From Pseudomonas sp. PDM05 (GTDB lineage Bacteria; Pseudomonadota; Gammaproteobacteria; Pseudomonadales; Pseudomonadaceae), in contig NZ_JACVAC010000003.1 of the NCBI RefSeq assembly GCF_014851685.1, positions 310,001-374,000 on the forward strand: 64,000 bases of DNA, read 5' to 3'. Under the pieces are notes generated by a model that was not told the DNA's origin, did no database searches, and was given only the letters and a program-made list of their open reading frames with translations. Positions 41,222-51,128 of this stretch are shown here, piece by piece. The translations under genes were made by a program, and so were the position numbers. Numbering within the stretch: position 1 is the first letter of the stretch; every line of letters starts with the position of its first letter.

Positions 41222-41310
41222 TGTGGGAGCGGGCTTGCTCGCGAATACGGTGGTTCAGTTGGAACATCTTTGACTGACACACCGCTTTCGCGAGCAAGCC
41301 CGCTCCCACA
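41222..41310. repeat. REPIN (paired inverted REP sequences)
   Basis: A 24-bp arm at 41222-41245 (starting TGTGGGAGCGGGC) is the exact reverse complement of 41287-41310. The spacer again contains AACATCTTTGACTGACA, as at 23150-23238. Five T follow on the plus strand, so the element may terminate the thioesterase transcript. Confidence 0.92.
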
Positions 41311-41326
41311 TTTTTGCTGTGCGGTG

Positions 41327-42199
41327 TTACAGGCCTATCGGCGTGGCTTCAAAACGCACACGCGGATGCGCAATCCGATCCTGAGCCCGCACCAGTTCCA
41401 ACTCGTAACTGGCACACGCCTGGGTTTCCAGCAGCACTTCATGCACCGCCGCTGCGGTGAACTCGAAGGCCGCCACCAGGCTGTCACCCAACAGCACCCG
41501 AGCCAGGAACAACCCGGAAGTCAGATCCCCCACCCCCACCGGCTGACGCGGAAACGCCAGCAATGGCCGACGCAGGTGCCAGCTGCCATCAGTCGTCACC
41601 AACAACATCTCGAAACCGTCCGGCAACTTGCCCGGGTAATCCAAATGTTTCACCAGCACAGCCTTTGGCCCGCGTGCCAGCAACGCCTTGGCCATTGCCA
41701 GGCAGTCGAACAGCGATTGCGGCTTGCGCCCGGCAAAACTGTCCAGCTCCAGTTGGTTGGGGCACAGGAAGTCGGCCATGGCAGCCGCTTCGTCGAGCAG
41801 GAAATCGCTGACTTCCTGGGGCACGATGCAACCTTTCTCCGGGTGACCCATCACCGGGTCGCACAGGTAAAGGGCCTTGGGGTTGATGGCCTTGATGCGC
41901 GCCACGCCGGTCAGAATCGCCCGGCCCTGATCCGCACTGCCCAGGTAGCCAGACAGCACCGCATCGCAGTTGCCCAGTTCGCCAATCGCGGCGATGCCTT
42001 CCACCAGCGCCGGAATTTGCTGCGGCGCCAACACTTCGCCGGCCCACTGGCCATACTGAGTGTGGTTGGAGAACTGCACCGTGTTCAACGGCCAGACGTT
42101 TACCCCGACCCGCTGCATGGGGAACACGGCGGCGCTGTTTCCGGCATGGCCAAAAACCACATGAGACTGGATCGCAAGCAGATGAGGTGTGCGTTTCAT
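41327..42199 (-). CDS. pdxY: Pyridoxal kinase
   Basis: A 290-residue ribokinase-fold enzyme of the PdxY type, phosphorylating pyridoxal in the PLP salvage pathway. It begins [20 protein letters not shown], the diagnostic N-terminus, followed by [20 protein letters not shown] and [10 protein letters not shown]. The C-terminal anion-hole region is [16 protein letters not shown] (the GxGD motif as G-V-G-D). The length fits PdxY rather than PdxK. It lies immediately downstream of a REPIN and divergent from the DUF3301 gene. Confidence 0.94.
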   Translation of the reverse strand: MKRTPHLLAIQSHVVFGHAGNSAAVFPMQRVGVNVWPLNTVQFSNHTQYGQWAGEVLAPQQIPALVEGIAAIGELGNCDAVLSGYLGSADQGRAILTGVARIKAINPKALYLCDPVMGHPEKGCIVPQEVSDFLLDEAAAMADFLCPNQLELDSFAGRKPQSLFDCLAMAKALLARGPKAVLVKHLDYPGKLPDGFEMLLVTTDGSWHLRRPLLAFPRQPVGVGDLTSGLFLARVLLGDSLVAAFEFTAAAVHEVLLETQACASYELELVRAQDRIAHPRVRFEATPIGL

Positions 42200-42316
42200 G
42201 CAGGGGATTTCCGTAAAACCGATGAAATTCTGGCCGCGCAGTATGCGACTAAACGCAGCCTGTACGACAGACCGGCGACACAGTTAAGCTGCTCTCACTT
42301 TGTTGGAGTTTTTCGC

Positions 42317-42712
42317 ATGCTGACCCTGGGAAATATCTTCGTGTTGATGCTGCTGGCGACCGCTGCCGCCTGGGTGTGGCACAACCACGGCCTGCGCGAG
42401 CGCGCGTTGGAGCGGGTCAAGCAGCATTGCGCCAAGCTCGACATCGAACTGCTCGATGGCGCCGTGGCGCTCAAGCGCATCGGGTTTGTGAAGGATGCCA
42501 AGGGGCGGCGACGCTTGGCGCGCATCTACAATTTTGAATTCACCGTGACCGGCGAAACCCGCCATCCGGGGACCATCACCCAATTCGGCGCCCACAGTGC
42601 GCAGATCGAACTGGCCCCCTACCCGTTCGAGATCAAGACGCCGCTGCCCAGCGCCGATGTGATCGAGCTCAGCCAATGGCGCCAGGACCACGCGAGCAAG
42701 AACCGTCACTGA
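42317..42712 (+). CDS. DUF3301 domain-containing protein
   Basis: A 131-residue protein with one N-terminal membrane helix (residues ~5-22, LGNIFVLMLLATAAAWVW) followed by a basic cytoplasmic or periplasmic domain with AKLDIELLDGAVALKRIGFV and RRRLARIYNFEFTVTGE, which I recognise as DUF3301. Function unknown. Its ATG lies 117 bp from divergent pdxY, and its 3' end overlaps the convergent CobW-like gene by 7 bp. A homologous gene sits next to the Zur-linked cobW gene in P. aeruginosa. Confidence 0.82.
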   Translation: MLTLGNIFVLMLLATAAAWVWHNHGLRERALERVKQHCAKLDIELLDGAVALKRIGFVKDAKGRRRLARIYNFEFTVTGETRHPGTITQFGAHSAQIELAPYPFEIKTPLPSADVIELSQWRQDHASKNRH

Positions 42713-43677
42713 CGGCAGGCAGCCAGCGCGGCCTGTAGCGTCGCCACGTCCTGTGGCGCGCTGAAGATCAATTCGATACGTGAATCGCGGCGCCATTCGC
42801 TGGGCTGCCAGGCGACTGGGCTGTTATCCACAGCGTTGGCGCTGACCCAGCCTTCGGCGCTGTGGATAACCAGCTTGGCACGACGCCAGCTCAGGGATGA
42901 CAGCCATTGATCAAGGCGCTCGGCACTGAATATCTGACTCGGATGCCAGCGCCAGCCGATACTCCAGCCGCCTTCTTGAGCCTGGCTGAGGCAGATGGGC
43001 AGCGTCGGGTCGCTCCAGATCGCCGGCATTTGCGCGAGCCCCTTGGGCACAGTGAAGTTATCCACAGCCGCGCCAGCCTTGATAGTCAGCCCCGGCAACT
43101 GCGCCAGCGGCAACTGCGCCTGGCGGGTCCAGTAGCGTGCGCAGTCGGGCAATTGCCGTTCGATGGCCTCACGCTGTGCAGCGTCCAACCCTTCATCCTT
43201 GTTCAAGACCAACAGCCCGGCACCGGCCAGCGCTTGCTGCTGGGCTTGCGGCAAAGGTTTGCCCGCGGCCAGGGCTTGGGCATCCAGCACCAGTACGCAG
43301 GGCTGCACCGCCAGCACGTTTTGCCACGGCGCCTCCTGTAGCTGCTTGAGCAACTGCGCGGGATGGCCCAGGCCCGACGGCTCGATAAACAACCGATCCG
43401 GCTTGGCCTTACGCAGCAAGCGGCCCAGGCCTACCTGGAACGGCGCACCATTCACACAACACAAGCAGCCGCCGGCCACTTCGCCCAGGGCAATGCCATC
43501 GTCATCCAGGGTCAACAGCGCAGCGTCCAGGCCGATCTGCCCGAACTCATTGATCAGCACGGCCCAGCGCTCGTCCGCCGGGCGCTGGGTGAGCAGGTGC
43601 TTGATCAGGCTGGTCTTGCCGGCCCCCAAAGGGCCGGCAATCACGTGGGTGGGAATGTTCTGCAACATGGAGGGCAT
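42706..43677 (-). CDS. COG0523/CobW-family GTPase (metal chaperone candidate)
   Basis: A 323-residue P-loop GTPase. Walker A is GPLGAGKT at residues 15-22; the metal-binding motif GGCLCC has cysteines at 71, 73 and 74; Walker B and switch regions include DRLFIEPSGLGHP; the NKxD base motif is NKDE. COG0523 proteins insert or shuttle metals, often zinc under starvation. It is the last gene in a Zur-linked minus-strand series dksA2-zigA-DUF1826-cobW, 35 bp after the DUF1826 gene. The coding DNA contains three perfect DnaA-box sequences, two of them forming a 13-bp inverted repeat. Confidence 0.88.
   Translation of the reverse strand: MPSMLQNIPTHVIAGPLGAGKTSLIKHLLTQRPADERWAVLINEFGQIGLDAALLTLDDDGIALGEVAGGCLCCVNGAPFQVGLGRLLRKAKPDRLFIEPSGLGHPAQLLKQLQEAPWQNVLAVQPCVLVLDAQALAAGKPLPQAQQQALAGAGLLVLNKDEGLDAAQREAIERQLPDCARYWTRQAQLPLAQLPGLTIKAGAAVDNFTVPKGLAQMPAIWSDPTLPICLSQAQEGGWSIGWRWHPSQIFSAERLDQWLSSLSWRRAKLVIHSAEGWVSANAVDNSPVAWQPSEWRRDSRIELIFSAPQDVATLQAALAACRQ
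42823..42870. repeat. Inverted repeat of DnaA-box sequences within the cobW-like gene
   Basis: GTTATCCACAGCG (42823-42835) and CGCTGTGGATAAC (42858-42870) are perfect 13-bp inverted arms, each containing a DnaA box (TTATCCACA). A third box lies at 43058-43066. The boxes are read in different codon phases within the gene. Confidence 0.6.
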
Positions 43678-43712
43678 CGTTCAGGCCGTGTAGAGGGTTT
43701 GATCCTACGCGG

Positions 43713-44356
43713 TTATGCGAGCCAATCCAGCGTCAGGATCAAGCGTCGCTCATCGGCTTTTAATGCCGGCGAACGGTGGATCAAACCGTAGCCTTCGTTA
43801 CCGTGCCATTTGGTGCCCTTGAGCAGGGCGACTTCGCCGCAGTGGATCTGCTCGATGCGCTCGCTGGGCTCGGCGTCCGCCTGGCTCAGTTTGCGGCGAT
43901 CCATCACGCCTTCGCGCAACCACTGGCTGCCGATGCCAGCGTAGGTGGTGATCAGCCGCACCGGCACGTGATCGACGTGAAAACGCGGGCACATGGCCTT
44001 GTCCAACAGGCGCAGGCGCACGCCAATGCGCTTGGCGCCCAGCAGGCAGGCAAACGCGCTGATCAGCCATGACACGTCGGCGATAAAACCTTCGTAGCCT
44101 TCAAGATCGCGACAACTGGCCGCCAAACCGTGCAAGTTCACCGTGGCATCTTCGCTGTTGAGCTCGATGACCATGGAATCCGCCAAGGGCTCGTTGAGCG
44201 CCACCAGCAAGGCGCCGAATTCGGCGATGTGCAGCGGCAACTGCCGCTGCCACAGCGCCAGGTTGACGCCATCTTCAAGGATTTCAGCGAGCACCAGCGG
44301 GGTTTCACCAGCGGTCTGGCGAATCACGGGGCGCAGGGCAATTACCGGGGCCAGCA

Positions 44357-44357
<1 letters not shown>
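43713..44357 (-). CDS. DUF1826 domain-containing protein
   Basis: A 214-residue protein of the DUF1826 family, recognised by CPRFHVDHVPVRLITTYAGI and KGTKWHGNEGYGLIHRSPA. The conserved His-x-Asp-His and the Trp-His pattern suggest a metal-dependent (cupin or 2OG-like) fold, though this is inference. Its ATG overlaps the zigA stop (TGATG), so it is translationally coupled to a zinc chaperone. Members are typically found in Zur regulons beside COG0523 GTPases; their biochemical role is unknown. Confidence 0.85.
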
Positions 44358-45562
<1,205 letters not shown>

Positions 45563-45589
45563 CAGGTATTCCTCATCAGGGTTGGCCGG

Positions 45590-45994
45590 TCAAATCGCCC
45601 GTTTATGGCGTTCGCGCAGCTCTTCACGTTCTTTGGCTTCGATACACAGGGTGGCGGTAGGACGTAACAACAAGCGCTGTAGGCCGATAGGCTCGCCGGT
45701 TTCACGGCACCAGCCGTATTCACCGCGGGCCAGCCGTTCGAAGGCCTCGTCGATCTTGTCCAACAGCTTCTTTTCCCGCTCCAGCAGGCGCAGTTGCCAT
45801 TGGCGCTGTTCTTCGGCGCTGCCGACGTCCGCCGGGTCGCTGTTGGGTTCCTGCTCGCGCAGCAGCTGGAACTCGGCGTCGATGCGCGCTTGCAGCTCAT
45901 TGCGCTGAGCCAGCAACAGCTCGCGGAAGAAGCCTTGCTGGACTTCGTTCATGTAGTCGGCGGGCGGTTGGGCCAGCAGGTCTTGTTCAGTCAT
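45590..45994 (-). CDS. dksA2: Zinc-independent DksA paralogue
   Basis: A 134-residue DksA-family transcription factor that binds in the secondary channel of RNA polymerase. Canonical DksA has four zinc cysteines (CxxC...CxxC); here they are Cys96, Thr99, Cys117 and Ala120, the C-T-C-A pattern known for P. aeruginosa DksA2, which works without zinc. The coiled-coil tip contains DPADVGSAEE, with the functionally important Asp and Ala residues. ATG 45994 starts MTEQDLLAQ. A Zur-type palindrome lies 34 bp upstream. It replaces DksA when zinc is scarce. Confidence 0.94.
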   Translation of the reverse strand: MTEQDLLAQPPADYMNEVQQGFFRELLLAQRNELQARIDAEFQLLREQEPNSDPADVGSAEEQRQWQLRLLEREKKLLDKIDEAFERLARGEYGWCRETGEPIGLQRLLLRPTATLCIEAKEREELRERHKRAI

Positions 45995-46027
45995 GGGGAG
46001 CGGTTCACGGGTCAGGCTGTGGCTTAA

Positions 46028-46042
46028 TGTTATAGTATAACA
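46028..46042. promoter_or_regulatory. Zur box between dksA2 and the PA5537-like gene
   Basis: TGTTATAGTATAACA is a perfect 15-bp palindrome with the GTTATA-N-TATAAC form of gammaproteobacterial Zur sites. It lies between the divergent dksA2 operon (34 bp away) and the secreted-protein gene (78 bp away) and could control both. Confidence 0.8.
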
Positions 46043-46119
46043 ATACAAATAAGCCAATCCCCCTTGCTCGACATGACGAAGGGCGCAATGCTTGAGCATC
46101 TGCGCCCCTGAGAAGCCTT

Positions 46120-46488
46120 ATGAAATATCTGGTATGCGCCCTGTTGTTGGCAGCGGCAGGACCTGCCTGCGCCCAAGCGCCGAGCCTGCTGGCGAAATGC
46201 TCGCGCAGCGCCAATCTGCTGGCCTGTGTAGACCCCCAGGGCAACGCCTATAGCGTGGCGACGGTCGGCAGCACCACCTATCTGCGCGGCTTCGAGGTGA
46301 TCGGCAAACGTCGGTGGGCACAGACCAACAGCCGTTATGGGCAACTGACGTTTTTTACCGGGCTGGCTTCGGATGGTGAGGCGTGGGTCGGCTACACGCG
46401 GCGCGTGGGCTGGACCACCATAAACAGGTTCTCCAGTTCCGGTGGGAGCAGCGCCAAATTCACCTGTAGCCGGATAACGGGCTGTTAG
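46120..46488 (+). CDS. Small secreted Cys-containing protein (PA5537-like)
   Basis: A 122-residue protein with a clear signal peptide (residues 1-19, ending GPACAQA). The mature part has four cysteines in two pairs (KCSRSANLLAC near the start, FTCSRITGC at the end), suggesting two disulfides in the periplasm. The domain is unknown to me. It is divergent from dksA2 across a Zur box, and its stop overlaps the convergent amidase stop by 4 bp. The same position in P. aeruginosa is occupied by PA5537. I infer zinc-regulated expression; function unknown. Confidence 0.78.
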   Translation: MKYLVCALLLAAAGPACAQAPSLLAKCSRSANLLACVDPQGNAYSVATVGSTTYLRGFEVIGKRRWAQTNSRYGQLTFFTGLASDGEAWVGYTRRVGWTTINRFSSSGGSSAKFTCSRITGC

Positions 46489-47687
46489 ACCTGGCCACTC
46501 TTCTGTTCCTGGGCCCAGGCCATGTAGCTGTTCATCGGCGGGTTCTTCTCGAAGTACTTTTTCAAGCCGTCGAACAAGCCGTCTGCAACCGCCTGTTGAT
46601 GACGCGCCGTGACCAGCCGCTCAGCGTCCCTGGCATTGGAGATAAACCCGGTCTCCACCAGGATCGACGGCACGTCCGGTGATTTGAGCACCGCAAACCC
46701 GGCCTGCTCCACGCGCTTCTGATGCAGGGTGGTGATGCCTTCCAGGCTGCCCAGGATCGAGCTGCCCAGTTGCAGGCTGGAGGCGATGGTGGCGTTCATC
46801 GACATATCCAGAATCACCCCGGCCAGCATCGGGTCCTTGTCCTTGAGATTGAGCAGGGTGGTAGCCCCCAACAGGTCGGCACCGTTTTCGCGCTGGGCCA
46901 TGAAACGTGCGGTGGCAGACGTCGCGCCGCCTTCAGACAACGCATACACCGAGGCGCCCGAGGCGGTGAGCCGTGGCGCCGCATCCGCATGCACCGAGAT
47001 GAACATGTCGGCCTTGTGCTGACGGGCGATGTCCACACGTTTGCGCAGCGGCACGAAGAAGTCGTCGTTGCGTACCAGCTTTACGTCGAAACCTTTCTCA
47101 CGCTTCAAACGCTTGGCCAGCAGTTGGGCGATGGACAGCACCACGTCTTTTTCACGCTGGCCTTTGGAGCCGATGGCGCCGGGGTCTTTGCCGCCGTGGC
47201 CGGGGTCGACCACCACGATGATGTCGCGCTTGGGGTGTGCCTTATCTACGGACCGTGCCGGTTCGGCGGCGATTTGACGAGGTGCCTGGGTGGCGCTGGT
47301 CAGGTCCAGCACCAGGCGATGGCCCTGGCCGTCCTGCGGCGGCAGTAGAAAGCTGTTGAGCCGCATCGGTGCCGCCAGGTCCAGCACGATGCGGGTATCG
47401 GCCTTGCCGAAATGCCCCGAGCGGATCGAGGTGATGCCGCTGTTCTTCAAGGCCAACTGCGAGAAATCTCCGCTCAGCCCCGCGCCACTGAGGTCGATGA
47501 TCAAGCGTTCCGGCGAGGTCAGGGAAAAGGTCTTGTACTGCACCGGACCGCTGAGGTCGAACACCAGCCGCAGCTTGTCTTCCGAGCGCCATAGGCGTGC
47601 ATTGCTGATCTGCGTGGCGTGGGCCGTAAACGGCAAGGTGAACAACGGGCTGACCAGCAGCAGGTTAAGGAGCTGACGTCTGTGCAT
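46485..47687 (-). CDS. amiA: N-acetylmuramoyl-L-alanine amidase (AmiA/C type, Zur-linked)
   Basis: A 400-residue periplasmic zinc amidase that cleaves the peptide from murein. A signal peptide (residues 1-25, ending FTAHA) is followed by an AMIN domain (~30-135) and an Amidase_3 catalytic domain (~155-380). Visible metal and catalytic blocks are VVDPGHGGKDPGAIGSKGQR (zinc His and nearby acids), FISVHADAA (second His) and the final LVETGFISNARDAERL (catalytic Glu). It is the zinc-starvation paralogue at this locus in P. aeruginosa (PA5538). It is divergent from folE2, sharing a second Zur box. Confidence 0.93.
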   Translation of the reverse strand: MHRRQLLNLLLVSPLFTLPFTAHATQISNARLWRSEDKLRLVFDLSGPVQYKTFSLTSPERLIIDLSGAGLSGDFSQLALKNSGITSIRSGHFGKADTRIVLDLAAPMRLNSFLLPPQDGQGHRLVLDLTSATQAPRQIAAEPARSVDKAHPKRDIIVVVDPGHGGKDPGAIGSKGQREKDVVLSIAQLLAKRLKREKGFDVKLVRNDDFFVPLRKRVDIARQHKADMFISVHADAAPRLTASGASVYALSEGGATSATARFMAQRENGADLLGATTLLNLKDKDPMLAGVILDMSMNATIASSLQLGSSILGSLEGITTLHQKRVEQAGFAVLKSPDVPSILVETGFISNARDAERLVTARHQQAVADGLFDGLKKYFEKNPPMNSYMAWAQEQKSGQV

Positions 47688-47771
47688 GAAAAATACCGCA
47701 GATAAAAGGAGCGTCCCTACTCGACATGACTGAAAAAAGACCGGAGCAGAAAAATCATCGTCGACTCAATA

Positions 47772-47784
47772 GTTATAATATAAC
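47772..47784. promoter_or_regulatory. Zur box between amiA and folE2
   Basis: GTTATAATATAAC is a perfect palindrome of the same form as the site at 46028-46042. It lies 33 bp before folE2 and 85 bp before amiA and probably represses both when zinc is sufficient. Confidence 0.8.
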
Positions 47785-47816
47785 ATGTCTTTTTACTTCC
47801 AACGATGGACCTGCCC

Positions 47817-48707
47817 ATGAATGCGCTGACTCTGCCGGATATTGCCGCGCAGGCTTCACGCCAAGCCGTGCCACTCGACTGGGTCGGCATGTGCGGCATC
47901 GCCCTGCCGATCCTCGTCGACGGCCAACGCCTCACCGCCAGCGCGGATGCCGGCGTCAGCCTGGACGATGGCGAGGCCCGTGGCATTCATATGTCACGTC
48001 TGTACCTGGCGCTGGAGATGCTTGAGCAGCAGCCCCTTACGCCGGCACTTCTGCGTAATGTACTGCAGCGTTTCCTCGACACACATGAAGGTTTATCTAA
48101 GAACGCCTACCTGCGCATCCACAGCGATTTGCTGCTCAAACGCCCGGCATTGGTCAGCCCGCTGGCGGGCTGGAAAGGCTACCCGGTAAGCATCGAAGCG
48201 CGCCTGGAAAACCAGATGTTCCACGTGGAACTAAAAATTGACGTTACTTACTCCTCAACCTGCCCCTGCTCCGCCGCCCTCGCCAGGCAGTTGATTCAGC
48301 AGCAATTTCTTGAGGATTTCGGCAACGCCCCGCTCAAGCACGAAGACCTACTGACCTGGCTCGGCAGCGCCAACGGCATCGTCGCCACACCCCATAGCCA
48401 GCGCAGCAGCGCGCAACTGCACATCCATCTGCAAGGCGATCAACTGCCCTTCACCGACCTGATCGACAGCGCCGAAGCCGCCCTCGGCACCGCTGTGCAA
48501 ACCGCCGTAAAACGTGCGGACGAACAAGCCTTCGCCCTGGCCAACGGGCAGAACCTGATGTTCTGCGAAGACGCCGCACGCCGCCTGAACCTCGCCTTGA
48601 AACGCTCGGATGCCGTCAAAGCCTTCCACCTGAAAGTGATCCATGCCGAAAGCCTGCACGCGCACGATGCCGTGGCTGAAAGCCGCTGGACGAGACACCC
48701 CGCATGA
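47817..48707 (+). CDS. folE2: Zinc-independent GTP cyclohydrolase FolE2
   Basis: A 296-residue type IB GTP cyclohydrolase (FolE2/GCYH-IB), the first enzyme of tetrahydrofolate synthesis, which can use metals other than zinc. The motif TYSSTCPCSAALARQLIQQQ holds the active-site Cys region, and VATPHSQRSSAQLHIHL is the conserved His/Ser block. ATG 47817 begins MNALTLPDIAAQ; an upstream ATG at 47805 is less likely. It heads a long operon (folE2, three metal ABC genes, hisI-like, carbonic anhydrase, pyrC2) in which most genes overlap by 1-4 bp. Confidence 0.94.
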   Translation: MNALTLPDIAAQASRQAVPLDWVGMCGIALPILVDGQRLTASADAGVSLDDGEARGIHMSRLYLALEMLEQQPLTPALLRNVLQRFLDTHEGLSKNAYLRIHSDLLLKRPALVSPLAGWKGYPVSIEARLENQMFHVELKIDVTYSSTCPCSAALARQLIQQQFLEDFGNAPLKHEDLLTWLGSANGIVATPHSQRSSAQLHIHLQGDQLPFTDLIDSAEAALGTAVQTAVKRADEQAFALANGQNLMFCEDAARRLNLALKRSDAVKAFHLKVIHAESLHAHDAVAESRWTRHPA

Positions 48708-49372
48708 TTACCTGCACCGCATTACGTTGGGGCGCCCCAGGCCAGCCGCTGACTCCCGCCCTGGACCTCACCCTGGAAAAAGGCAGCCTCACCGGGATCA
48801 TCGGCGCCAACGGCACCGGCAAAAGCAGCCTGCTCAAAGTCATCGCCGGCCTGCAAAAACCGCTGGCGGGCAAAGTCAGCGTGGAGGTTCCACGGCGCGG
48901 TGGCCTGTCGTTCCTGCCGCAGCAACAACACCTCGACCGCCAGTTCCCCATCAGCCTGCAAGAGCTGGTCGCCGCCGGCTTCTGGGGCTCGCAGCTCACC
49001 CCGCAACAACGCAGCCAACGCCTTGAGGCGGTCCTGGAAGACTGGTGCCTCAGCGGCCTGCAACAGCGCCCGTTGATGGCGTTGTCCGGCGGCGAATTGC
49101 AGCGCGCCCTGCTTGCCCGCATGAGCCTCGCCGAAGCGCCCATCCTGCTGCTCGACGAACCCCACGCCGCCCTCGACGAAGACGGCCAGGCACTATGCTG
49201 GAAACACATCCACGCCTGGCACGCTGCGGGCCGCACGCTGATCGTGGTCTGTCACGACCTGGCCTCCGTGCGCCAACACACCCAGCACGTGGTGCAAATC
49301 AAAAGCAGCGGCTGCGTGTTCGGCGACAGCAAAACCCTGATCCGCCCCCAAGCGCATATGCAGGTGGCCTGA
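48704..49372 (+). CDS. Cluster-9 metal ABC transporter ATPase
   Basis: A 222-residue ABC ATPase of the ZnuC/MntB type. Walker A is GANGTGKSSLLKV (~36-44), the signature is LSGGELQRALLARM, and Walker B is ILLLDEPHAALDEDG followed by the switch His in VVCHDL. The ATG overlaps the folE2 stop, and its own stop overlaps the permease start. Residing in the Zur-controlled operon, it most likely powers zinc import as a second system beside the housekeeping ZnuABC. Manganese specificity cannot be excluded from sequence alone. Confidence 0.9.
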   Translation: MITCTALRWGAPGQPLTPALDLTLEKGSLTGIIGANGTGKSSLLKVIAGLQKPLAGKVSVEVPRRGGLSFLPQQQHLDRQFPISLQELVAAGFWGSQLTPQQRSQRLEAVLEDWCLSGLQQRPLMALSGGELQRALLARMSLAEAPILLLDEPHAALDEDGQALCWKHIHAWHAAGRTLIVVCHDLASVRQHTQHVVQIKSSGCVFGDSKTLIRPQAHMQVA

Positions 49373-50238
49373 TGCACCTCGCCGCCCACCTGTGGATGCC
49401 CTTCGTCGACTTCGTATTCATGCGCCGCGCACTGCTCGGCGGGCTCGTCCTCGCCTGCAGCACCGCGCCGCTCGGTGTGTTCCTGATCCTGCGGCGCATG
49501 AGCCTGATCGGTGACGCCGTGGCCCACGGCATCCTGCCCGGCGCGGCCCTTGGTTTCTGGTTCGCCGGCCTCAGCCTACCCGCGTTGACGATCGGCGGCC
49601 TCGGCGCCGGGCTGAGCATGGCTGGCCTGTCCGCGTGGATCACCCGCCGCACCGGCCTGCGCGAAGACGCCAGCCTCGCCGCCATCTACCCCATCTCCCT
49701 GGCCGCCGGTGTGCTCATCCTCGGTCTGGCGGGCAAACGCCTGGACCTGCTGCACCTGCTGTTCGGCTCCGCCCTGGCGGTGGATCAGACCACCCTCACC
49801 GGCATGCTCTGGGTCACAGGCTTCAGCCTGATCGCCATGGCGGCGATCTACAAACCGCTACTGCTGGACACCCTCGACCCGCTGTTCCTGCAAACCGTCA
49901 GCCGCCTCGGCCCACTCGCCCACGGGCTGTTCCTCACGCTGGTGGTGCTGAACCTGGTCATCGGTTTCCAGGCCATCGGCGCCTTGATGGTGGTGGGCCT
50001 GATGATGTTGCCGGCCATTGCTTCACGTTTCTGGAGCCGGCGCCTGCCGGTGTTGATCGCGGTATCGGCGGTGCTGGGATGCCTGTCGGTGTGGCTTGGC
50101 TTGTTGCTGTCGTTCTACTACTCGTTGCCCAGCGGCCCGGCCATCGTGCTGGTGGCTGGCGCCGGGTATCTGCTGTCCGTGGTCTTCGGTCCGGTGCACG
50201 GCCTGCTGCGCCGCCCGCCCTTGCTGTCATCCCAATGA
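49372..50238 (+). CDS. Cluster-9 metal ABC transporter permease
   Basis: A 288-residue integral membrane protein (ABC-3 family, ZnuB-like) with eight or nine hydrophobic segments. MRRALLGGLVLACSTAPLGV and LRRMSLIGDAVAHGILPGAA are the conserved N-terminal blocks; IGFQAIGALMVVGLMMLPAI is the coupling region. ATG 49372 sits within TGATG at the ATPase stop. It pairs with the ATPase and the downstream binding protein. Confidence 0.92.
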   Translation: MHLAAHLWMPFVDFVFMRRALLGGLVLACSTAPLGVFLILRRMSLIGDAVAHGILPGAALGFWFAGLSLPALTIGGLGAGLSMAGLSAWITRRTGLREDASLAAIYPISLAAGVLILGLAGKRLDLLHLLFGSALAVDQTTLTGMLWVTGFSLIAMAAIYKPLLLDTLDPLFLQTVSRLGPLAHGLFLTLVVLNLVIGFQAIGALMVVGLMMLPAIASRFWSRRLPVLIAVSAVLGCLSVWLGLLLSFYYSLPSGPAIVLVAGAGYLLSVVFGPVHGLLRRPPLLSSQ

Positions 50239-50249
50239 GGTGTTTCCCG

Positions 50250-51128
50250 ATGCGCGCTTTACTCGTACTGTTCAGCCTTCTGCTGCCGCTGTCGATGGCC
50301 CAGGCGGCCGACAAACTCCAGGTGGTCACCAGCTTCAGTATTCTCGATGACATCACCCACCAGATCGGTGGCGAGCACATCCAGATCAGCAACATGGTCG
50401 GCCCGGACGCCGATGCCCACACCTACGAGCCGTCACCGGACGACGCCAAGGCGCTGCTCAAGGCCAAGATCATCATCAAGAACGGCCTGGGCTTCGAGCC
50501 GTGGCTGGACCGCCTGGTGACCAGCACCGAAACCAAAGCCACCGTAGTGACCGCCAGCAAAGGCGTGATTTCCCACACCATGGACGAAGACGGCGAAACC
50601 ATCCCCGACCCGCACGCCTGGCACAACCTGGCCAACGCTGAAATCTATGTGAACAACATCACCAAGGCCCTGATCGCCGCCGACCCGGCCAACAAAGCCG
50701 ACTACCAGCGCAACAGCCAAACCTACCTGAAAGAAATCTACCGCCTGCTCGCCGAAGCCAAGGCCAAGTTCGGCGCGCTGCCAGCCGGCAACCGCCGCAT
50801 CGTCACCTCCCACGACGCCTTCGGCTACCTGGGCCAGGCCTACGGGATTCAGTTCCTCGCGCCCCAAGGCCTGTCCACCGAACGTGAGCCATCCGCCGCC
50901 GAAGTTGCCGCGCTGATTACCCAGATCCGCAAAGACAAGGTCAAGGCCGTGTTCATGGAAAACATCAAGGACTCGCGCCTGCTCAAGCAGATCGCTGACG
51001 AAAGCGGCGCGCAGATCGGCGGCACGCTGTACTCCGACGCCCTCGCCGCCGAAGGCCCGGCCAGCACCTTCACCGGGCTGTTCGAATACAACCTCGACAC
51101 CCTGTGCGCCGCCCTGGGCAAGCCATGA
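50250..51128 (+). CDS. Periplasmic zinc/manganese-binding protein (cluster-9 SBP)
   Basis: A 292-residue binding protein with a signal peptide (residues 1-19, ending AQAAD). Likely metal ligands are His in DADAHTYEPSPDDAK, His in DPHAWHNLANAEIY, His in VTSHDAFGYLGQAYG, and Asp in GGTLYSDALAAEG. The long His-rich loop of classical ZnuA is absent; a short HTMDEDGETIPDPH segment stands in its place. That pattern resembles AztC/PsaA-type proteins. AGGTG precedes ATG 50250 by seven bases. Its last codons overlap the hisI-like gene. Zinc is inferred from the Zur context. Confidence 0.9.
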   Translation: MRALLVLFSLLLPLSMAQAADKLQVVTSFSILDDITHQIGGEHIQISNMVGPDADAHTYEPSPDDAKALLKAKIIIKNGLGFEPWLDRLVTSTETKATVVTASKGVISHTMDEDGETIPDPHAWHNLANAEIYVNNITKALIAADPANKADYQRNSQTYLKEIYRLLAEAKAKFGALPAGNRRIVTSHDAFGYLGQAYGIQFLAPQGLSTEREPSAAEVAALITQIRKDKVKAVFMENIKDSRLLKQIADESGAQIGGTLYSDALAAEGPASTFTGLFEYNLDTLCAALGKP

